44,490 nucleotides of DNA from Dehalococcoidia bacterium UBA7891 (lineage in GTDB: Bacteria; Chloroflexota; Dehalococcoidia; Lucifugimonadales; UBA826). Below, piece by piece: positions 23,703 through 33,153 of the stretch; within the stretch, counting starts at the first letter, position 1, and each line of letters opens with the position of its first letter. Below the pieces are notes generated by a model, which saw nothing but the letters and a program-made list of their open reading frames with translations, searched no databases and had not been told where the DNA came from. The stretch lies in contig DLRJ01000149.1 in assembly GCA_002500485.1 (NCBI GenBank), positions 1,172-45,661 of the forward strand. The letters are read 5' to 3'. A program made the translations under genes and the position numbers.

Positions 23703-26357
23703 ATGACTAGTGATGAAATAAGAGAATCCTTTCTAGAATACTTTGAGAGTAAAGGACATCTCAGAGTACCAAGCTCATCTTTAATACCCGTCGGTGACCC
23801 TACCCTTTTACTAACAATTGCCGGAATGAATCAATTTAAACCATATTTTTCTGGCCAACAAACTCCTCCAAGACAAAGATTGACCTCTTCTCAGAAATGC
23901 TTCAGAACTCCAGATATAGATATTGTCGGAGATGCTACTCACAATACATTATTTGAAATGTTAGGTAACTTTAGTATAGGGGACTATTTTAAAAAAGAAG
24001 CCATTGAATATGCCTTGGAATTTCTGACTGATAAATTAAATCTTCCAGAGGAAAGATTTTTCATTACTATCCATCACACAGATGATGAAGCTCAGGAAAT
24101 GTGGGAAAACATCGGAGTGCCCAAGGAACGTATATACCGATTCGGTGATGATGACAATTGGTGGGGCCCTCCCATACAAGGAAGTGAAGGGCCTTGCGGG
24201 CCATGTAGTGAATTACATTATGACTTCGGATCAGATAGAGGCTGCCTCCAAACCGACTGCGCCCCTAACTGTGAAAATATAATGTCCACTAAGGAGAAAT
24301 GTACTCGGTTCGTGGAACTATGGAACTTGGTATTCATGCAATACTACCATCACCCTGACGGAACAAGAGAAAATTTACCTGCCCCGTGTATTGACACTGG
24401 AATGGGATTGGAAAGAGCTACCATTGTGATGCAAGATGCAGAAACAATGTACGAGACAGATCTATTTTCTTCTCTTATAACTCAAGTTTGTTCTATCAGC
24501 GGGCACGAATACGGAAAAGATTTGGAAACTGACTATGCGATTAGGGCAATTGCAGAACATACGAGAAGTTCCACATTCTTGACAGCTGATGGAGTAGTTC
24601 CAGGTAACGAAGGCAGAGGTTATGTACTAAGGCGAGTTATTCGAAGAGCAATCAGGCTTGCCCGAAAGCTTGGATTGCAGGAATCCTTCATGCCATCCAT
24701 TTCTGAATCTGTCATTAAAAAAATGGGAGTAACCTACCCTGAACTACACACCCATAAGGAATTTATTCTAAGTGTCTTGACATTAGAGGAGGAAAGATTC
24801 CAACAGGCTTTCGAGAATGGATTTACCATGTTAGAGGAAGCAATGGAAGATTCTTCTACTTTGGAAGGAAACCTAGTTTTTAGGCTCTGGGACACTTACG
24901 GATTCCCAGTGGAAATGACTGAGGAAATAGCAACCGAGAAAAATATTACAGTGGATATGGCTGGTTTCCAAAAAGAGATGGAAGCCCAGAAAGATCGGGC
25001 CCGATCTCACGCACAATTTGATGGTGATCACGCGCGAGTCCGTTTATACGAAGAATTAGGGGTCGGGAATACTAATTTCACCGGATACGAAACACTGGAC
25101 GGTAAAAGCGTTGTAGTTGGATTGATTTCAATGGGTCTGTCTGTTACTGAAGTCCCCCAAGGTCAAGAACTACAGTTGGTTTTACAGGAAACTCCTTTTT
25201 ATGCCGAGGGTGGAGGGCAGGTAGGGGATGGCGGCACCGTTGGTAACTCTGAATGTGAAATTGTGATTCACGACACAAAAGAGGCAATCCCCGGGCTCAT
25301 TGTGCATTACGGAATTTTATCAAAAGGAACCATTTCAATCGGGGACACAGTACAGAGCCACGTCGACCCAATAAGAAGAGACGACACCGCCAGGAATCAT
25401 ACTGCTACCCATATGTTGCACGCCGCGTTGAGGCATGTGCTTGGGCCCCATGTAAGACAGGCTGGGTCTCTGGTGACTGGGTCCAGACTCCGTTTTGATT
25501 TCAGCCATATAAAGGCTGTTACTCCAGAGGAGATGTGGCAGGTACAATTCCTGGTCAACGAAAAAATAAGGCATAACGCAGAGATTAATAGGAGTGAGGA
25601 TACCTATAGGGGGGCAATTGAAAAGGGTGCTTTAGCTTTTTTTGGGGATAAATATGGAGAAACAGTGCGGTTGGTAGAAATCGCAAACGGGGATACTTTT
25701 AGTTTTGAAGTATGTGGAGGAACGCACGTGAACCAAACCGGTGAAGTCGGAGCTGTATATGTTTTGGGTGAATCGAGTATTGGCGCAGGAATGAGAAGAA
25801 TAGAAGCTATCAGTGGCAGAGAAGCAGAGAGACTTGTATGGCAAAACATGCAACGTGATTCTAGAATCGCGGACATACTGCAAACCACTCCGTCAGATAT
25901 GGAAAACAGGATAATGGCTCTCTCAGACCAGATATCTTCGGCTAATAATCAAATCCAAAAATTGGAAAGGCAAATGTCGGCCTTAGCTGCCTCAGCTTTG
26001 TTAGATGAAGTACAAATAGTCAACGACATCAAGGTTTTAACATCGATTACAGAGGATCCATCCGCAGAATTATTACGATCAACTGGAGATTGGCTGCGAG
26101 ACAAGTTAGGAACAGGTGTCGTTGCTATAGGTTCTATAGTAAACGAAAACCCAATGATAGTTTGCATGGTAACTCCCGACTTAGTCGAAAAAGGAATGAA
26201 CGCAGTAAACATAGTGCGGGAAGTGGCCAAAATAATCGGCGGGGGAGGCGGTGGAAGACCAGAATCGGCCCAAGCCGGCGGAAAAGATTCGAGTAAATTA
26301 AAGGAAGCTTTGTCCATTGTTCCCAGTATAATTTCAGACCTGTCTGAAGGAAGGTAA
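23703..26357 (+). CDS. alaS: Alanyl-tRNA synthetase
   Basis: Charges tRNA-Ala. About 884 residues from ATG 23703 (TSDEIRESFLEYFESKGH matches the usual N-terminus). In-frame starts also exist at 23664 (GTG), 23673 and 23691, and none has a decisive ribosome site. The class II catalytic core has FKPYFSGQ, TSSQKCFRTPDID and TLFEMLGNFSIGDYFK. Then come the tRNA-recognition helices, the editing domain with zinc ligands NHTATHMLH and CGGTHVNQTGEVG, and the C-Ala domain with its glycine-rich GGGGGGRPESAQAGG. Full length with no defects seen. ruvX follows within 21 bases. Confidence 0.97.
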   Translation: MTSDEIRESFLEYFESKGHLRVPSSSLIPVGDPTLLLTIAGMNQFKPYFSGQQTPPRQRLTSSQKCFRTPDIDIVGDATHNTLFEMLGNFSIGDYFKKEAIEYALEFLTDKLNLPEERFFITIHHTDDEAQEMWENIGVPKERIYRFGDDDNWWGPPIQGSEGPCGPCSELHYDFGSDRGCLQTDCAPNCENIMSTKEKCTRFVELWNLVFMQYYHHPDGTRENLPAPCIDTGMGLERATIVMQDAETMYETDLFSSLITQVCSISGHEYGKDLETDYAIRAIAEHTRSSTFLTADGVVPGNEGRGYVLRRVIRRAIRLARKLGLQESFMPSISESVIKKMGVTYPELHTHKEFILSVLTLEEERFQQAFENGFTMLEEAMEDSSTLEGNLVFRLWDTYGFPVEMTEEIATEKNITVDMAGFQKEMEAQKDRARSHAQFDGDHARVRLYEELGVGNTNFTGYETLDGKSVVVGLISMGLSVTEVPQGQELQLVLQETPFYAEGGGQVGDGGTVGNSECEIVIHDTKEAIPGLIVHYGILSKGTISIGDTVQSHVDPIRRDDTARNHTATHMLHAALRHVLGPHVRQAGSLVTGSRLRFDFSHIKAVTPEEMWQVQFLVNEKIRHNAEINRSEDTYRGAIEKGALAFFGDKYGETVRLVEIANGDTFSFEVCGGTHVNQTGEVGAVYVLGESSIGAGMRRIEAISGREAERLVWQNMQRDSRIADILQTTPSDMENRIMALSDQISSANNQIQKLERQMSALAASALLDEVQIVNDIKVLTSITEDPSAELLRSTGDWLRDKLGTGVVAIGSIVNENPMIVCMVTPDLVEKGMNAVNIVREVAKIIGGGGGGRPESAQAGGKDSSKLKEALSIVPSIISDLSEGR
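26347..26354 (+). promoter_or_regulatory. Ribosome binding site suggesting a CTG start for ruvX
   Basis: AAGGAAGG directly before the alaS stop, 6 bases ahead of a CTG at 26361 that is in frame with ruvX. The usual-codon alternative, TTG 26379, has a weaker GGAAG 4 bases upstream. Confidence 0.45.
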
Positions 26358-26378
26358 CCTCTGAACGCTGGAAGTATT

Positions 26379-26777
26379 TTGGCTCTAGATGTGGGTAATG
26401 TTCGTATAGGGGTAGCTGCCAGCGATCCCACACAGACGATTTCGACTCCACTAAATAGTCTGCCCCGGAAAAATTCAATATCCGAAATTAAAGAAATATG
26501 TTCAGATAGAGCTATTGTCTTAATCTTAGTCGGTATGCCTTATTTACCTTCTGGAAAATTGGGTACCCAGGCGCGAATAACGGAGGCATTTATTAATGAG
26601 TTGAAAATATCCATTGAGATACCCATTCAAACGGCAGATGAAAGAATGACGACTATCGAAGCAAAAATACGGCTTAAAGAGTCTGGTTATAAAAACATCA
26701 GCAAGGCAGGAAACAAAGGAATTATTGACTCGGCCGCCGCCGCGGTATTACTGGACGAATACATTAGTTCCCTCTAA
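26379..26777 (+). CDS. ruvX: Putative pre-16S rRNA nuclease / Holliday junction resolvase-like YqgF
   Basis: RNase H-like fold protein of the RuvX/YqgF family, which matures 16S rRNA 5' ends. 132 residues from TTG 26379. Motifs: ALDVGNVRIGVAASD with the first catalytic Asp, ILVGMP, the TADERMTTIEA segment with the second acidic site, and IDSAAAAVLLDEYI with the third. Starting at TTG would cut the first beta-strand: family members have 4-6 residues before this LDxG. The frame is open to CTG 26361, which would supply NAGSI and sits 6 bases after AAGGAAGG, so the real start may be CTG. Probably co-transcribed with alaS. Confidence 0.9.
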   Translation: MALDVGNVRIGVAASDPTQTISTPLNSLPRKNSISEIKEICSDRAIVLILVGMPYLPSGKLGTQARITEAFINELKISIEIPIQTADERMTTIEAKIRLKESGYKNISKAGNKGIIDSAAAAVLLDEYISSL

Positions 26778-26784
26778 GAATAAC

Positions 26785-27801
26785 TTAAAATCTTACAACC
26801 ATTTGCACCTGAGTAGATGGTTTTATTAGCGCTTCAAAAGCCTCCTGTATACCATCTAGAGTTAGAAGGTCCGTGTCCAGCAGCATTGGTTCCAGGTCAA
26901 CTTTGCCATTAGATATCAAATCGAGAGCTACTCTCCAGTCATAAGGTTCTGCGCCAAAAGTAGTGTTTAATTGAATCTCTTTTCCTGCCCAATCAACTGG
27001 GAGCATTGGCACACTTTCCCAAGCTAAAGCAACGAGCATAACACTCCCTTTTTTCCGAACCATATTAAGAGCCGCATCCAAGGTAGAAGGGGCAGCCGCA
27101 CATTCAAATACAACGTGAGGGCCATTTCCGTCTGCCAAGTTAATTATTGAGGAGATTGCATCCTCACAAGATGGGTCAACAACAGCATCAGCACCCAATC
27201 GTAAAGCAGTCTCCCGACGGGTGGCTGAGGGTTCTGAAACTATTATTTTTCGGGCTCCAGCTGCTCTCGCAGCTTGCATAGTTAGTAATCCAATGGGACC
27301 CGCACCCAAGACAGCTACTACGTCACCTAATTTCATATTTGACAGTCTGACCGCCCTGACTGCAACAGAACAAGGTTCAGTTAATGCCGCCTTTAAATCA
27401 CTAACATTGTCGGGAATCGCTAAAGGAGCCCAATCATTTAACAAAGTGAATTCAGCATATCCCCTTTTCCGGGTGTCGGAAAATCCTTCTAATCGATAGT
27501 TGTATTGTTCTTGCCTTCTCAGCGGGGCTTCTGATCCTGGTGGAGGTGTCCCTCCACCTCCAATGACTCTATCACCTTCCTTCCACTTATCAACTCCGGG
27601 GCCCACAGCGGCAACAGTACCGCTAAATTCATGACCCATCACAGCGCCAGGTGGAGCAATATCATAAAGAAAAGCATGGACATCAGTTCCACAAATGGCA
27701 CTATGGCTAACTTTTACCAGAATTTCTCCTGGTCCAGGCTCAGGAACGGGTAAGTCTTCGACAACAAGTTCTTGTTTCCCTTTGTATACAGCTGCCCTCA
27801 T
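26785..27801 (-). CDS. Zinc-dependent medium-chain alcohol dehydrogenase (threonine/butanediol dehydrogenase-like)
   Basis: 338 residues from ATG 27801 (GGGGTGA 5 bases upstream). Catalytic zinc ligands: Cys in SAICGTDVH, the GHE pair in AVMGHEFSG, and Glu in LTEPCSVA. The NAD(P)-binding Rossmann motif is VLGAGPIGLL. The usual four-cysteine structural-zinc loop is missing and replaced by a Pro/Gly/Arg-rich stretch (GGGGTPPPGSEAPLRR), so this is a one-zinc variant. It probably oxidises a secondary alcohol or polyol; the substrate cannot be inferred. Monocistronic between convergent ruvX and the acpP operon. Confidence 0.9.
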   Translation of the reverse strand: MRAAVYKGKQELVVEDLPVPEPGPGEILVKVSHSAICGTDVHAFLYDIAPPGAVMGHEFSGTVAAVGPGVDKWKEGDRVIGGGGTPPPGSEAPLRRQEQYNYRLEGFSDTRKRGYAEFTLLNDWAPLAIPDNVSDLKAALTEPCSVAVRAVRLSNMKLGDVVAVLGAGPIGLLTMQAARAAGARKIIVSEPSATRRETALRLGADAVVDPSCEDAISSIINLADGNGPHVVFECAAAPSTLDAALNMVRKKGSVMLVALAWESVPMLPVDWAGKEIQLNTTFGAEPYDWRVALDLISNGKVDLEPMLLDTDLLTLDGIQEAFEALIKPSTQVQMVVRF

Positions 27802-27963
27802 GGAATCACCCCTAATTATCAATGATAGTAAATGAGCGCATTATAAAGACCTAAGTCAATATAAGGAAAGTTTAAAGAGGGATATTAACAAGGCCAGCAG
27901 TATCCTAAAAATCCTAGGGAACTTCTCGCCTATTTATGAGTGCAGATAGATCGTGAGAGTGAC

Positions 27964-28218
27964 CTAGTCCTCTACACCATTATCCCGCAGGTAATCAATG
28001 GCTGCCTGAACTGTGGTTATCGATTCGGCGTCTTCATCAGATATTTCTATTTCAACATCATCAGAACTAAATTCTTCCTCAAAAGCCATTATCAATTCAA
28101 CCAAGTCCAATGAATCTGCATTTAAATCATCTGTAAACGAAGCTTCCGGTAAAACTTCAGCCTCATCCACGCTTAATTTTTCAGCTACAACAGCTTGAAC
28201 TTTTTCAAGTAGCGACAT
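27964..28218 (-). CDS. acpP: Acyl carrier protein
   Basis: 84 residues, strongly acidic. Phosphopantetheine attachment Ser is in DDLNADSLDLVELIMAFEEEF, preceded by the usual helix I (KVQAVVAEKLSVDEAEV). GGAGG lies 7 bases before the ATG. It is the last gene of the DUF177-rpmF-fabD-nusB-acpP run, so the fatty-acid genes enclose nusB. Confidence 0.97.
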   Translation of the reverse strand: MSLLEKVQAVVAEKLSVDEAEVLPEASFTDDLNADSLDLVELIMAFEEEFSSDDVEIEISDEDAESITTVQAAIDYLRDNGVED

Positions 28219-28247
28219 TTAATGCCTCCATTTTTATTTGTTACGTC

Positions 28248-28679
28248 CTAAACAGCGATACCAACCTTCATATAGGATCCAAGAACCCCATTAACAAAGC
28301 TAGGAGAACTCTCTGACCCAAATCTTTTCGCCAGCTCCACGGCTTCGTTAAGAACCACCTTTTCAGGAACCTTGTCTTTACACCATACTAATTCTGCGAT
28401 TGCCATCCGAAGAATGTTACGGTCCACTATTGCTATTTGCATCAAAGGCCATTCTGGAGCTAACTCACTAATTATGGTATCCATTGAGGCAAAGTTTTCA
28501 AGTACATTTGCAACTATGTCACCAGCAAATATGTGAGAGTTGTTCTCGGATTTATATTCGTTGAAACCCCTCTCAAGGACCTCTGTTGCGTCATGACCCA
28601 CAGAGTCATATTCACACAAGGCTTGTAATACCAACACTCTGGCTTCTCTTCTACTTGAGATACTGGGGTTATAATCCAT
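28248..28679 (-). CDS. nusB: Transcription antitermination factor NusB
   Basis: 143-residue all-helical RNA-binding protein acting with NusE on boxA RNA in rRNA transcription. Family signature: SRREARVLVLQALCEYD at the N-terminus and VDRNILRMAIAELVWCKDKVPEKVVLNEAVELAKRFG in two parts at the C-terminus, ending SPSFVNGVLG. It lies between fabD (16-base gap) and acpP (29-base gap) on the same strand, an unusual but clearly operonic placement. Confidence 0.94.
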   Translation of the reverse strand: MDYNPSISSRREARVLVLQALCEYDSVGHDATEVLERGFNEYKSENNSHIFAGDIVANVLENFASMDTIISELAPEWPLMQIAIVDRNILRMAIAELVWCKDKVPEKVVLNEAVELAKRFGSESSPSFVNGVLGSYMKVGIAV

Positions 28680-28695
28680 TTATAGGGACTCTTCG

Positions 28696-29646
28696 CTAAT
28701 TCCTGCTAATTGCTACAATAGAATCTATATCATTGATGCTGGATACATTCGCAGCTCTATCAATCTTTTTTACCATTCCCCCTAAAGCTCGCCCCGGACC
28801 TATCTCGAGAAAATTTGTTATCCCTGACTTTATCATGAAATCAACAGATTTTTTCCATTGCACGCATCCTGAGATTTGAGTTATCAATTCTCCCTTTATT
28901 TCCTCACCTGTTTGGAGAGGCTTACCTGTGCAGTTGGCCACAATAGGAACTTCAGGGTCATTGAATTTCAACCCATCTATGAATTCCATGAGACCAGCCT
29001 TTGCCGGCTCCATTAATCCAGAATGAAAAGCCCCTCCAACTTTCAAAGGGATTACTTTTTTCGCTCCTCTAGCATTCGCCATATCCATAGCTCTAACTAC
29101 TGCGATTTTTTCTCCACTTATCACTATCTGTTCATCGGTGTTTATATTTGATATATATACCCCAGATTCCCTCGCAATTTCTTGTAGAACCATTTCTTCC
29201 AACCCCAAAACTGCGGCCATGGTACCTGGGTTTGAATCGCAAGCATCTTGCATAAGTTCCCCACGTTCTTGTACTAGTAAAGCCGTGTCCATAACTGACA
29301 GGACCCCTGAAGCCGCTAAGGCTGTGTACTCGCCAAGGCTATGCCCTGCCATTAGATATGGAACAGGCATGGATTCTTGTGAAATATTTTCCTTCATCGC
29401 TACCATACAGGCCAAACTCACTGCCATTATTCCAGGTTGTGCATTTTTGGTTTCCCGCAAATACTCTTCTGGACCTTCAAACATGATTTTAGATAGAGGT
29501 CTACCTAAAGCTTCATCGACCATCTCAAACACTTCCCTGCCTGAATCCGAACCTTCGTAGAGTTCCAACCCCATTCCTACAGACTGGGCACCTTGACCAG
29601 GAAAGAGAAAAGCTGTCTTGGAATTTCTTGCAAAGGGAAGTGTCAT
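28696..29646 (-). CDS. fabD: Malonyl-CoA:ACP transacylase
   Basis: Loads malonyl groups on ACP. 316 residues. Motifs: FLFPGQGAQSVGMG, the nucleophile Ser in AGHSLGEYTALAASG, the Arg in VQERGELM, and the catalytic His in GGAFHSGLM, then the NCTGKP and EIGPGRALGGM segments. AAAGGA lies 8 bases before the ATG. The ACP gene it serves is two genes downstream. Confidence 0.97.
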   Translation of the reverse strand: MTLPFARNSKTAFLFPGQGAQSVGMGLELYEGSDSGREVFEMVDEALGRPLSKIMFEGPEEYLRETKNAQPGIMAVSLACMVAMKENISQESMPVPYLMAGHSLGEYTALAASGVLSVMDTALLVQERGELMQDACDSNPGTMAAVLGLEEMVLQEIARESGVYISNINTDEQIVISGEKIAVVRAMDMANARGAKKVIPLKVGGAFHSGLMEPAKAGLMEFIDGLKFNDPEVPIVANCTGKPLQTGEEIKGELITQISGCVQWKKSVDFMIKSGITNFLEIGPGRALGGMVKKIDRAANVSSINDIDSIVAISRN

Positions 29647-29678
29647 ATTAATGTCCTTTAGTAAGTTACGGTCGAGAT

Positions 29679-29870
29679 TTATACAACTGGTTGATCAGAG
29701 CCGGTCACGTTACGGCCATTATATGTGCCACAGCTCGAACAAGCCCTGTGCGGCATCCGAGGGAGATGGCATTGGGGGCAATTAGAAAGTGAGGCAGGTT
29801 TTATAGCGTTATGTGCATTCCGACCGCCTTTCCTTTTGCTGGAGTGTTTTTTCTTAGGTAGTGGTGGCAT
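29679..29870 (-). CDS. rpmF: Ribosomal protein bL32
   Basis: 63 residues, basic. MPPLPKKKHSSKRKGGRNAH is the family N-terminus, and a zinc ribbon follows with CPQC and CSSC spaced by ten residues. This is therefore the zinc-binding form. AAGGGA lies 7 bases before the ATG. It follows the DUF177 gene directly, the conserved pairing in bacteria. Confidence 0.96.
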   Translation of the reverse strand: MPPLPKKKHSSKRKGGRNAHNAIKPASLSNCPQCHLPRMPHRACSSCGTYNGRNVTGSDQPVV

Positions 29871-29887
29871 GTTAATTCCCTTATTTC

Positions 29888-30412
29888 TTAATTCATTGGT
29901 CTAAAAGACTCTAATAAAGCAGCCAATTTAGTATTCTTTTTATTATTTCTACAGTTACATTTTTCTTTATTAAGATTTATACCGCAATCTATGCACAACC
30001 CCTTGCAATATTTCATGCATTTCGAACTGATAGATGAGTGCAAAGAAGCATATTGCCGCACCACATCGGATAAATCTAGTACATTATCCTCTCCGATATA
30101 AAAATTATCCCCATCTATTTCTTCTAATTCATTTCTCTCACCAGTAACTAAATTAACCAATGGGAAGTATTCTTCCTCTATCGTCAAGCCCATAGATTCA
30201 ACATATGAATCTAAACAATTTCCGCATTGCCTACCTATTTTAGCCGAAAGACAAGCACTCACCCATACTCCCACATCAGTCTTGGTCAATAAAACTGAAC
30301 CATCAACATCGCATCTAAATTCAGACCAATCCACTTCGATGGTACTGCTTACACTTTCCAACTTTTTATGACCACTACTCGCCTTGAGCAAGGTAGCTAC
30401 TTTAAAGTCCAT
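29888..30412 (-). CDS. YceD/DUF177 family protein
   Basis: 174 residues from ATG 30412, which has GAGG 6 bases upstream; the earlier ATG 30433 has none. The central CGNCLDSY and the C-terminal CMKYCKGLCIDCGINLNKEKCNC cysteine cluster are characteristic of DUF177, whose genes lie just before rpmF in most bacteria. YceD has been linked to 23S rRNA or ribosome synthesis in plants and bacteria; the molecular role is unsettled. First gene of the operon ending in acpP. Confidence 0.9.
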   Translation of the reverse strand: MDFKVATLLKASSGHKKLESVSSTIEVDWSEFRCDVDGSVLLTKTDVGVWVSACLSAKIGRQCGNCLDSYVESMGLTIEEEYFPLVNLVTGERNELEEIDGDNFYIGEDNVLDLSDVVRQYASLHSSISSKCMKYCKGLCIDCGINLNKEKCNCRNNKKNTKLAALLESFRPMN

Positions 30413-30637
30413 AGCACGCCTCAGGATATCCATTCAAAGCAACAATTCAAGCAAACACTATATCTTTGGTAAGGGAACCCGGTCAACCGGAATGAAGGCT
30501 ATTTTCAATCAATTATTTCACACCTGATTCATTTAGAATATAAGAGTTTGAAAATCCGGTAAGGTTAGATTACATTGGCTGGGGAAACAAAAATATCCAA
30601 TTGACCCCATCAACAACCCAATGAAAAAGGCAAAACA

Positions 30638-32128
30638 ATGACATCTCCCGAAAAAAACTATGACGTAGTGATAGTGGGGGCCGGAAATGCCGCCTTAACT
30701 GCAGCACTGTCCGCTGCATCAAAAGGTGTGAAAGTGGCGATCCTTGAAAAAGCTCCTGAACACCTACGAGGGGGTAATTCCTATTTCACAGGTGGGCTTT
30801 TCCGATTTGCATACAACGGAATAGAAGATATTTCAGAATTATTACCAGACCTAACATCAAAAGAAAAACAAAACATTGATGTAGGGTCTTACAAAGAATC
30901 TGAGTTTTATTCCGATGTCATGAGAGTTACTGAAGGCTTATCAGACCCTTCCTTACTTCAAGTACTAACCTCTCAATCATTCCCAACCATGCTTTGGATG
31001 CGAAATCAAGGAGTTCCATGGATTCTTGCTTACGGCAGACAAGCTTTTGAGCATGAAGGTAAACAAAGATTCTGGGGAGGGTTGATTGTCGAAGCGGTCG
31101 GTGGAGGCAAAGGATTGTCAGATAGGCTTTTTGAATTAGTTGAACGAGAGAATATTGAAGTTCTGTATCAAACTAGTGGTACAGATTTGTCAATCAATCA
31201 AGAAGGACATATTGAAGGAATCATTGCGAAATCAAAATCTGGATATGAGAAAATTTCCTGTAAATCCGTTGTGCTTGCCTGTGGAGGCTTTGAGGCGAAC
31301 ACAGAGATGCGCTCCAGGTATTTAGGACCAGGTTGGGAACTCGCCAAGGTTAGAGGAACCCAATATAACACCGGAGATGGCATAAATATGGCTCTCCGAA
31401 TTGGGGCACAATCGCATGGGCACTGGAGTGGGTGCCATGCGGTTGCATGGGATCTAAATGCACCGCCTCACGGTGATAGAAATGTCGCAGACCTATTCCA
31501 AAAGCACTCTTACCCCTTTGGGTTGATAGTCAATGTTGATGGAGAAAGATTTGTCGATGAAGGTGCCGATTTGAGAAACTACACATATGCAAAATACGGC
31601 CGCGAAATATTGAACCAACCTCAAAGGGTTGCCTTTCAGCTCTTTGATCAGAAGACTAAACATTTACTAAGAGATGAATATTTTATTCCCCAAATGACGA
31701 TGGTGGAAGCCAAGACAATCGAAGAATTGGCCACCGGATTAGATATTAATCCCGGGCAGCTGCAAATAACTGTTCAAGAATTCAATGGAGCAGTACAAGA
31801 AGGTGATTTTAATCCCACTGCCCTTGACGGGAAGCACACTGAAGGGATTACCCCTCCAAAGTCCAACTGGGCGCAAAAATTAGATAAACCTCCTTATTTG
31901 GGGTATGCCGTGACCTGTGGAATAACATTTACATTTGGTGGTCTAAAAATAGATACGAACACACAAGTCCAAGATAATTCTGATATGCCCATACCTGGGC
32001 TTTACGCCGCGGGGGAACTCACAGGAGGGTTGTTTTACAACAACTACCCGGGAGGATCCGGTTTAATGTCCGGTGCAGTATTTGGGAAAATAGCCGGGGA
32101 AAATGCAGCAAAGGAAGCCTTAATTTAG
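30638..32128 (+). CDS. FAD-dependent dehydrogenase, TcuA/fumarate-reductase flavoprotein family
   Basis: 496 residues with no signal peptide. N-terminal FAD dinucleotide-binding motif VVIVGAGNAALTAALSAASKG (read from residue 9), then RGGNSYFTGGLFRF, close to the RGGNSRHT region of tricarballylate dehydrogenase TcuA. ACGGFEANTEMR follows in the middle and the C-terminal IPGLYAAGELTGGLFYNNYPGGSGLMSGAVFG closes the FAD site. The family reduces or desaturates di/tricarboxylates, 3-oxo-steroids and similar compounds; the substrate here is unknown. It starts a + strand run with the NHL lyase-like and ThDP genes (105- and 32-base gaps). Confidence 0.88.
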   Translation: MTSPEKNYDVVIVGAGNAALTAALSAASKGVKVAILEKAPEHLRGGNSYFTGGLFRFAYNGIEDISELLPDLTSKEKQNIDVGSYKESEFYSDVMRVTEGLSDPSLLQVLTSQSFPTMLWMRNQGVPWILAYGRQAFEHEGKQRFWGGLIVEAVGGGKGLSDRLFELVERENIEVLYQTSGTDLSINQEGHIEGIIAKSKSGYEKISCKSVVLACGGFEANTEMRSRYLGPGWELAKVRGTQYNTGDGINMALRIGAQSHGHWSGCHAVAWDLNAPPHGDRNVADLFQKHSYPFGLIVNVDGERFVDEGADLRNYTYAKYGREILNQPQRVAFQLFDQKTKHLLRDEYFIPQMTMVEAKTIEELATGLDINPGQLQITVQEFNGAVQEGDFNPTALDGKHTEGITPPKSNWAQKLDKPPYLGYAVTCGITFTFGGLKIDTNTQVQDNSDMPIPGLYAAGELTGGLFYNNYPGGSGLMSGAVFGKIAGENAAKEALI

Positions 32129-32233
32129 ACTGTTCTTGACCAATCCCACATATAAACCTAAAGTATGGGTTCTTGCTACGATAACAAAATCATAGATTGA
32201 TCTAGATTAGTCAATATAGAGGAGAATCTCATA

Positions 32234-33121
32234 ATGCCATACGGTAGTGGGGACTATACATACGAAGTCGATCAAGATTGGGGCAGGTTGCCAGAGGGGT
32301 ACGAATTCAATCAGGTGGCAGGGGTAGCCGTAGATAGGGAAGATAATGTCTACCTCTATAACCGAAGTGAACACCAGGTCATGATATTTAAGAAAAATGG
32401 GGATTTTTTGAAATCATGGGACGTTAAATTTTCCAACCCCCATGGAATGCATATAGGACCAGATGGAAATTTTTATTTTGCTGACCGTGACGCCCATGTT
32501 GTCCTTAAATATAGTCCAGACCAAACACTTCTACTCACTCTCGGCACCTACAATGTTGAATCAAATACTGGCTACAGCGGAAATCTAATGGTAGTTCCGC
32601 ACCCGGCGGGACCTTTTAATTTGCCGACGGGGGTAGTTGTTGCTGATGACGGTAATATTTTCGTGTCTGATGGTTACGGAAATTGTAGATTCCATAAGTT
32701 CTCACCAGATGGGGCATTACTAGATACTTGGGGTGAAGCAGGAAAAGATAATCCAATGGATTTCCATTTACCCCATGGAATAGGCCTCAACAAAGATGGG
32801 CTACTAGCAATTTGTGACCGCGAAAACCATAGAATCCAATTTACCGATCAAGATGGGGAATTCATGTTTATATGGGATGGATTCTTACAACCAACCGATA
32901 TAGCCTTCGGACCAGATGGAGAAGCATACGTATCAGAGTTGCAACACAGAATTTCAATATTAGATGCAGAAGGGAACTTGATCAGCCGGTGGGCTGATGA
33001 AAGTAGCCCTTCCGCAGGTCATTTCATCGCTCCTCACGGTATTGCTGTGGACTCTTCAAAGGATATCTATGTTGGAGAGGTTTTGGAAGGAAGACGAATA
33101 CAAAAATTTATTAGACAATAA
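32234..33121 (+). CDS. NHL beta-propeller protein, peptidylamidoglycolate lyase-like
   Basis: 295 residues forming about six NHL blades, no signal peptide. Strong resemblance to the lyase half of peptide-amidating enzymes: SDGYGNCRFHKFSPDG matches the DGYCNSR segment holding the catalytic Tyr of animal PAL, and CDRENHRIQ matches ADRENGRIQ. Three PHG histidines (NPHGMHI, LPHGIGL, APHGIAV) could be the zinc ligands. PAL releases glyoxylate from peptidyl-hydroxyglycine; as this protein is cytosolic, its substrate is more likely a small N-acyl hydroxyglycine-type molecule or something quite different (inference). AGGAG precedes the ATG. It sits between a flavoprotein and a ThDP enzyme. Confidence 0.8.
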   Translation: MPYGSGDYTYEVDQDWGRLPEGYEFNQVAGVAVDREDNVYLYNRSEHQVMIFKKNGDFLKSWDVKFSNPHGMHIGPDGNFYFADRDAHVVLKYSPDQTLLLTLGTYNVESNTGYSGNLMVVPHPAGPFNLPTGVVVADDGNIFVSDGYGNCRFHKFSPDGALLDTWGEAGKDNPMDFHLPHGIGLNKDGLLAICDRENHRIQFTDQDGEFMFIWDGFLQPTDIAFGPDGEAYVSELQHRISILDAEGNLISRWADESSPSAGHFIAPHGIAVDSSKDIYVGEVLEGRRIQKFIRQ

Positions 33122-33153
33122 TCAAAAAGCAGAAATAATTTAGGAGATGTTAC

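Noticed and set aside
25604..26478. Several long antisense frames inside alaS
   Set aside because: They are shadows of the alaS reading frame and have no ribosome sites or recognisable domains.
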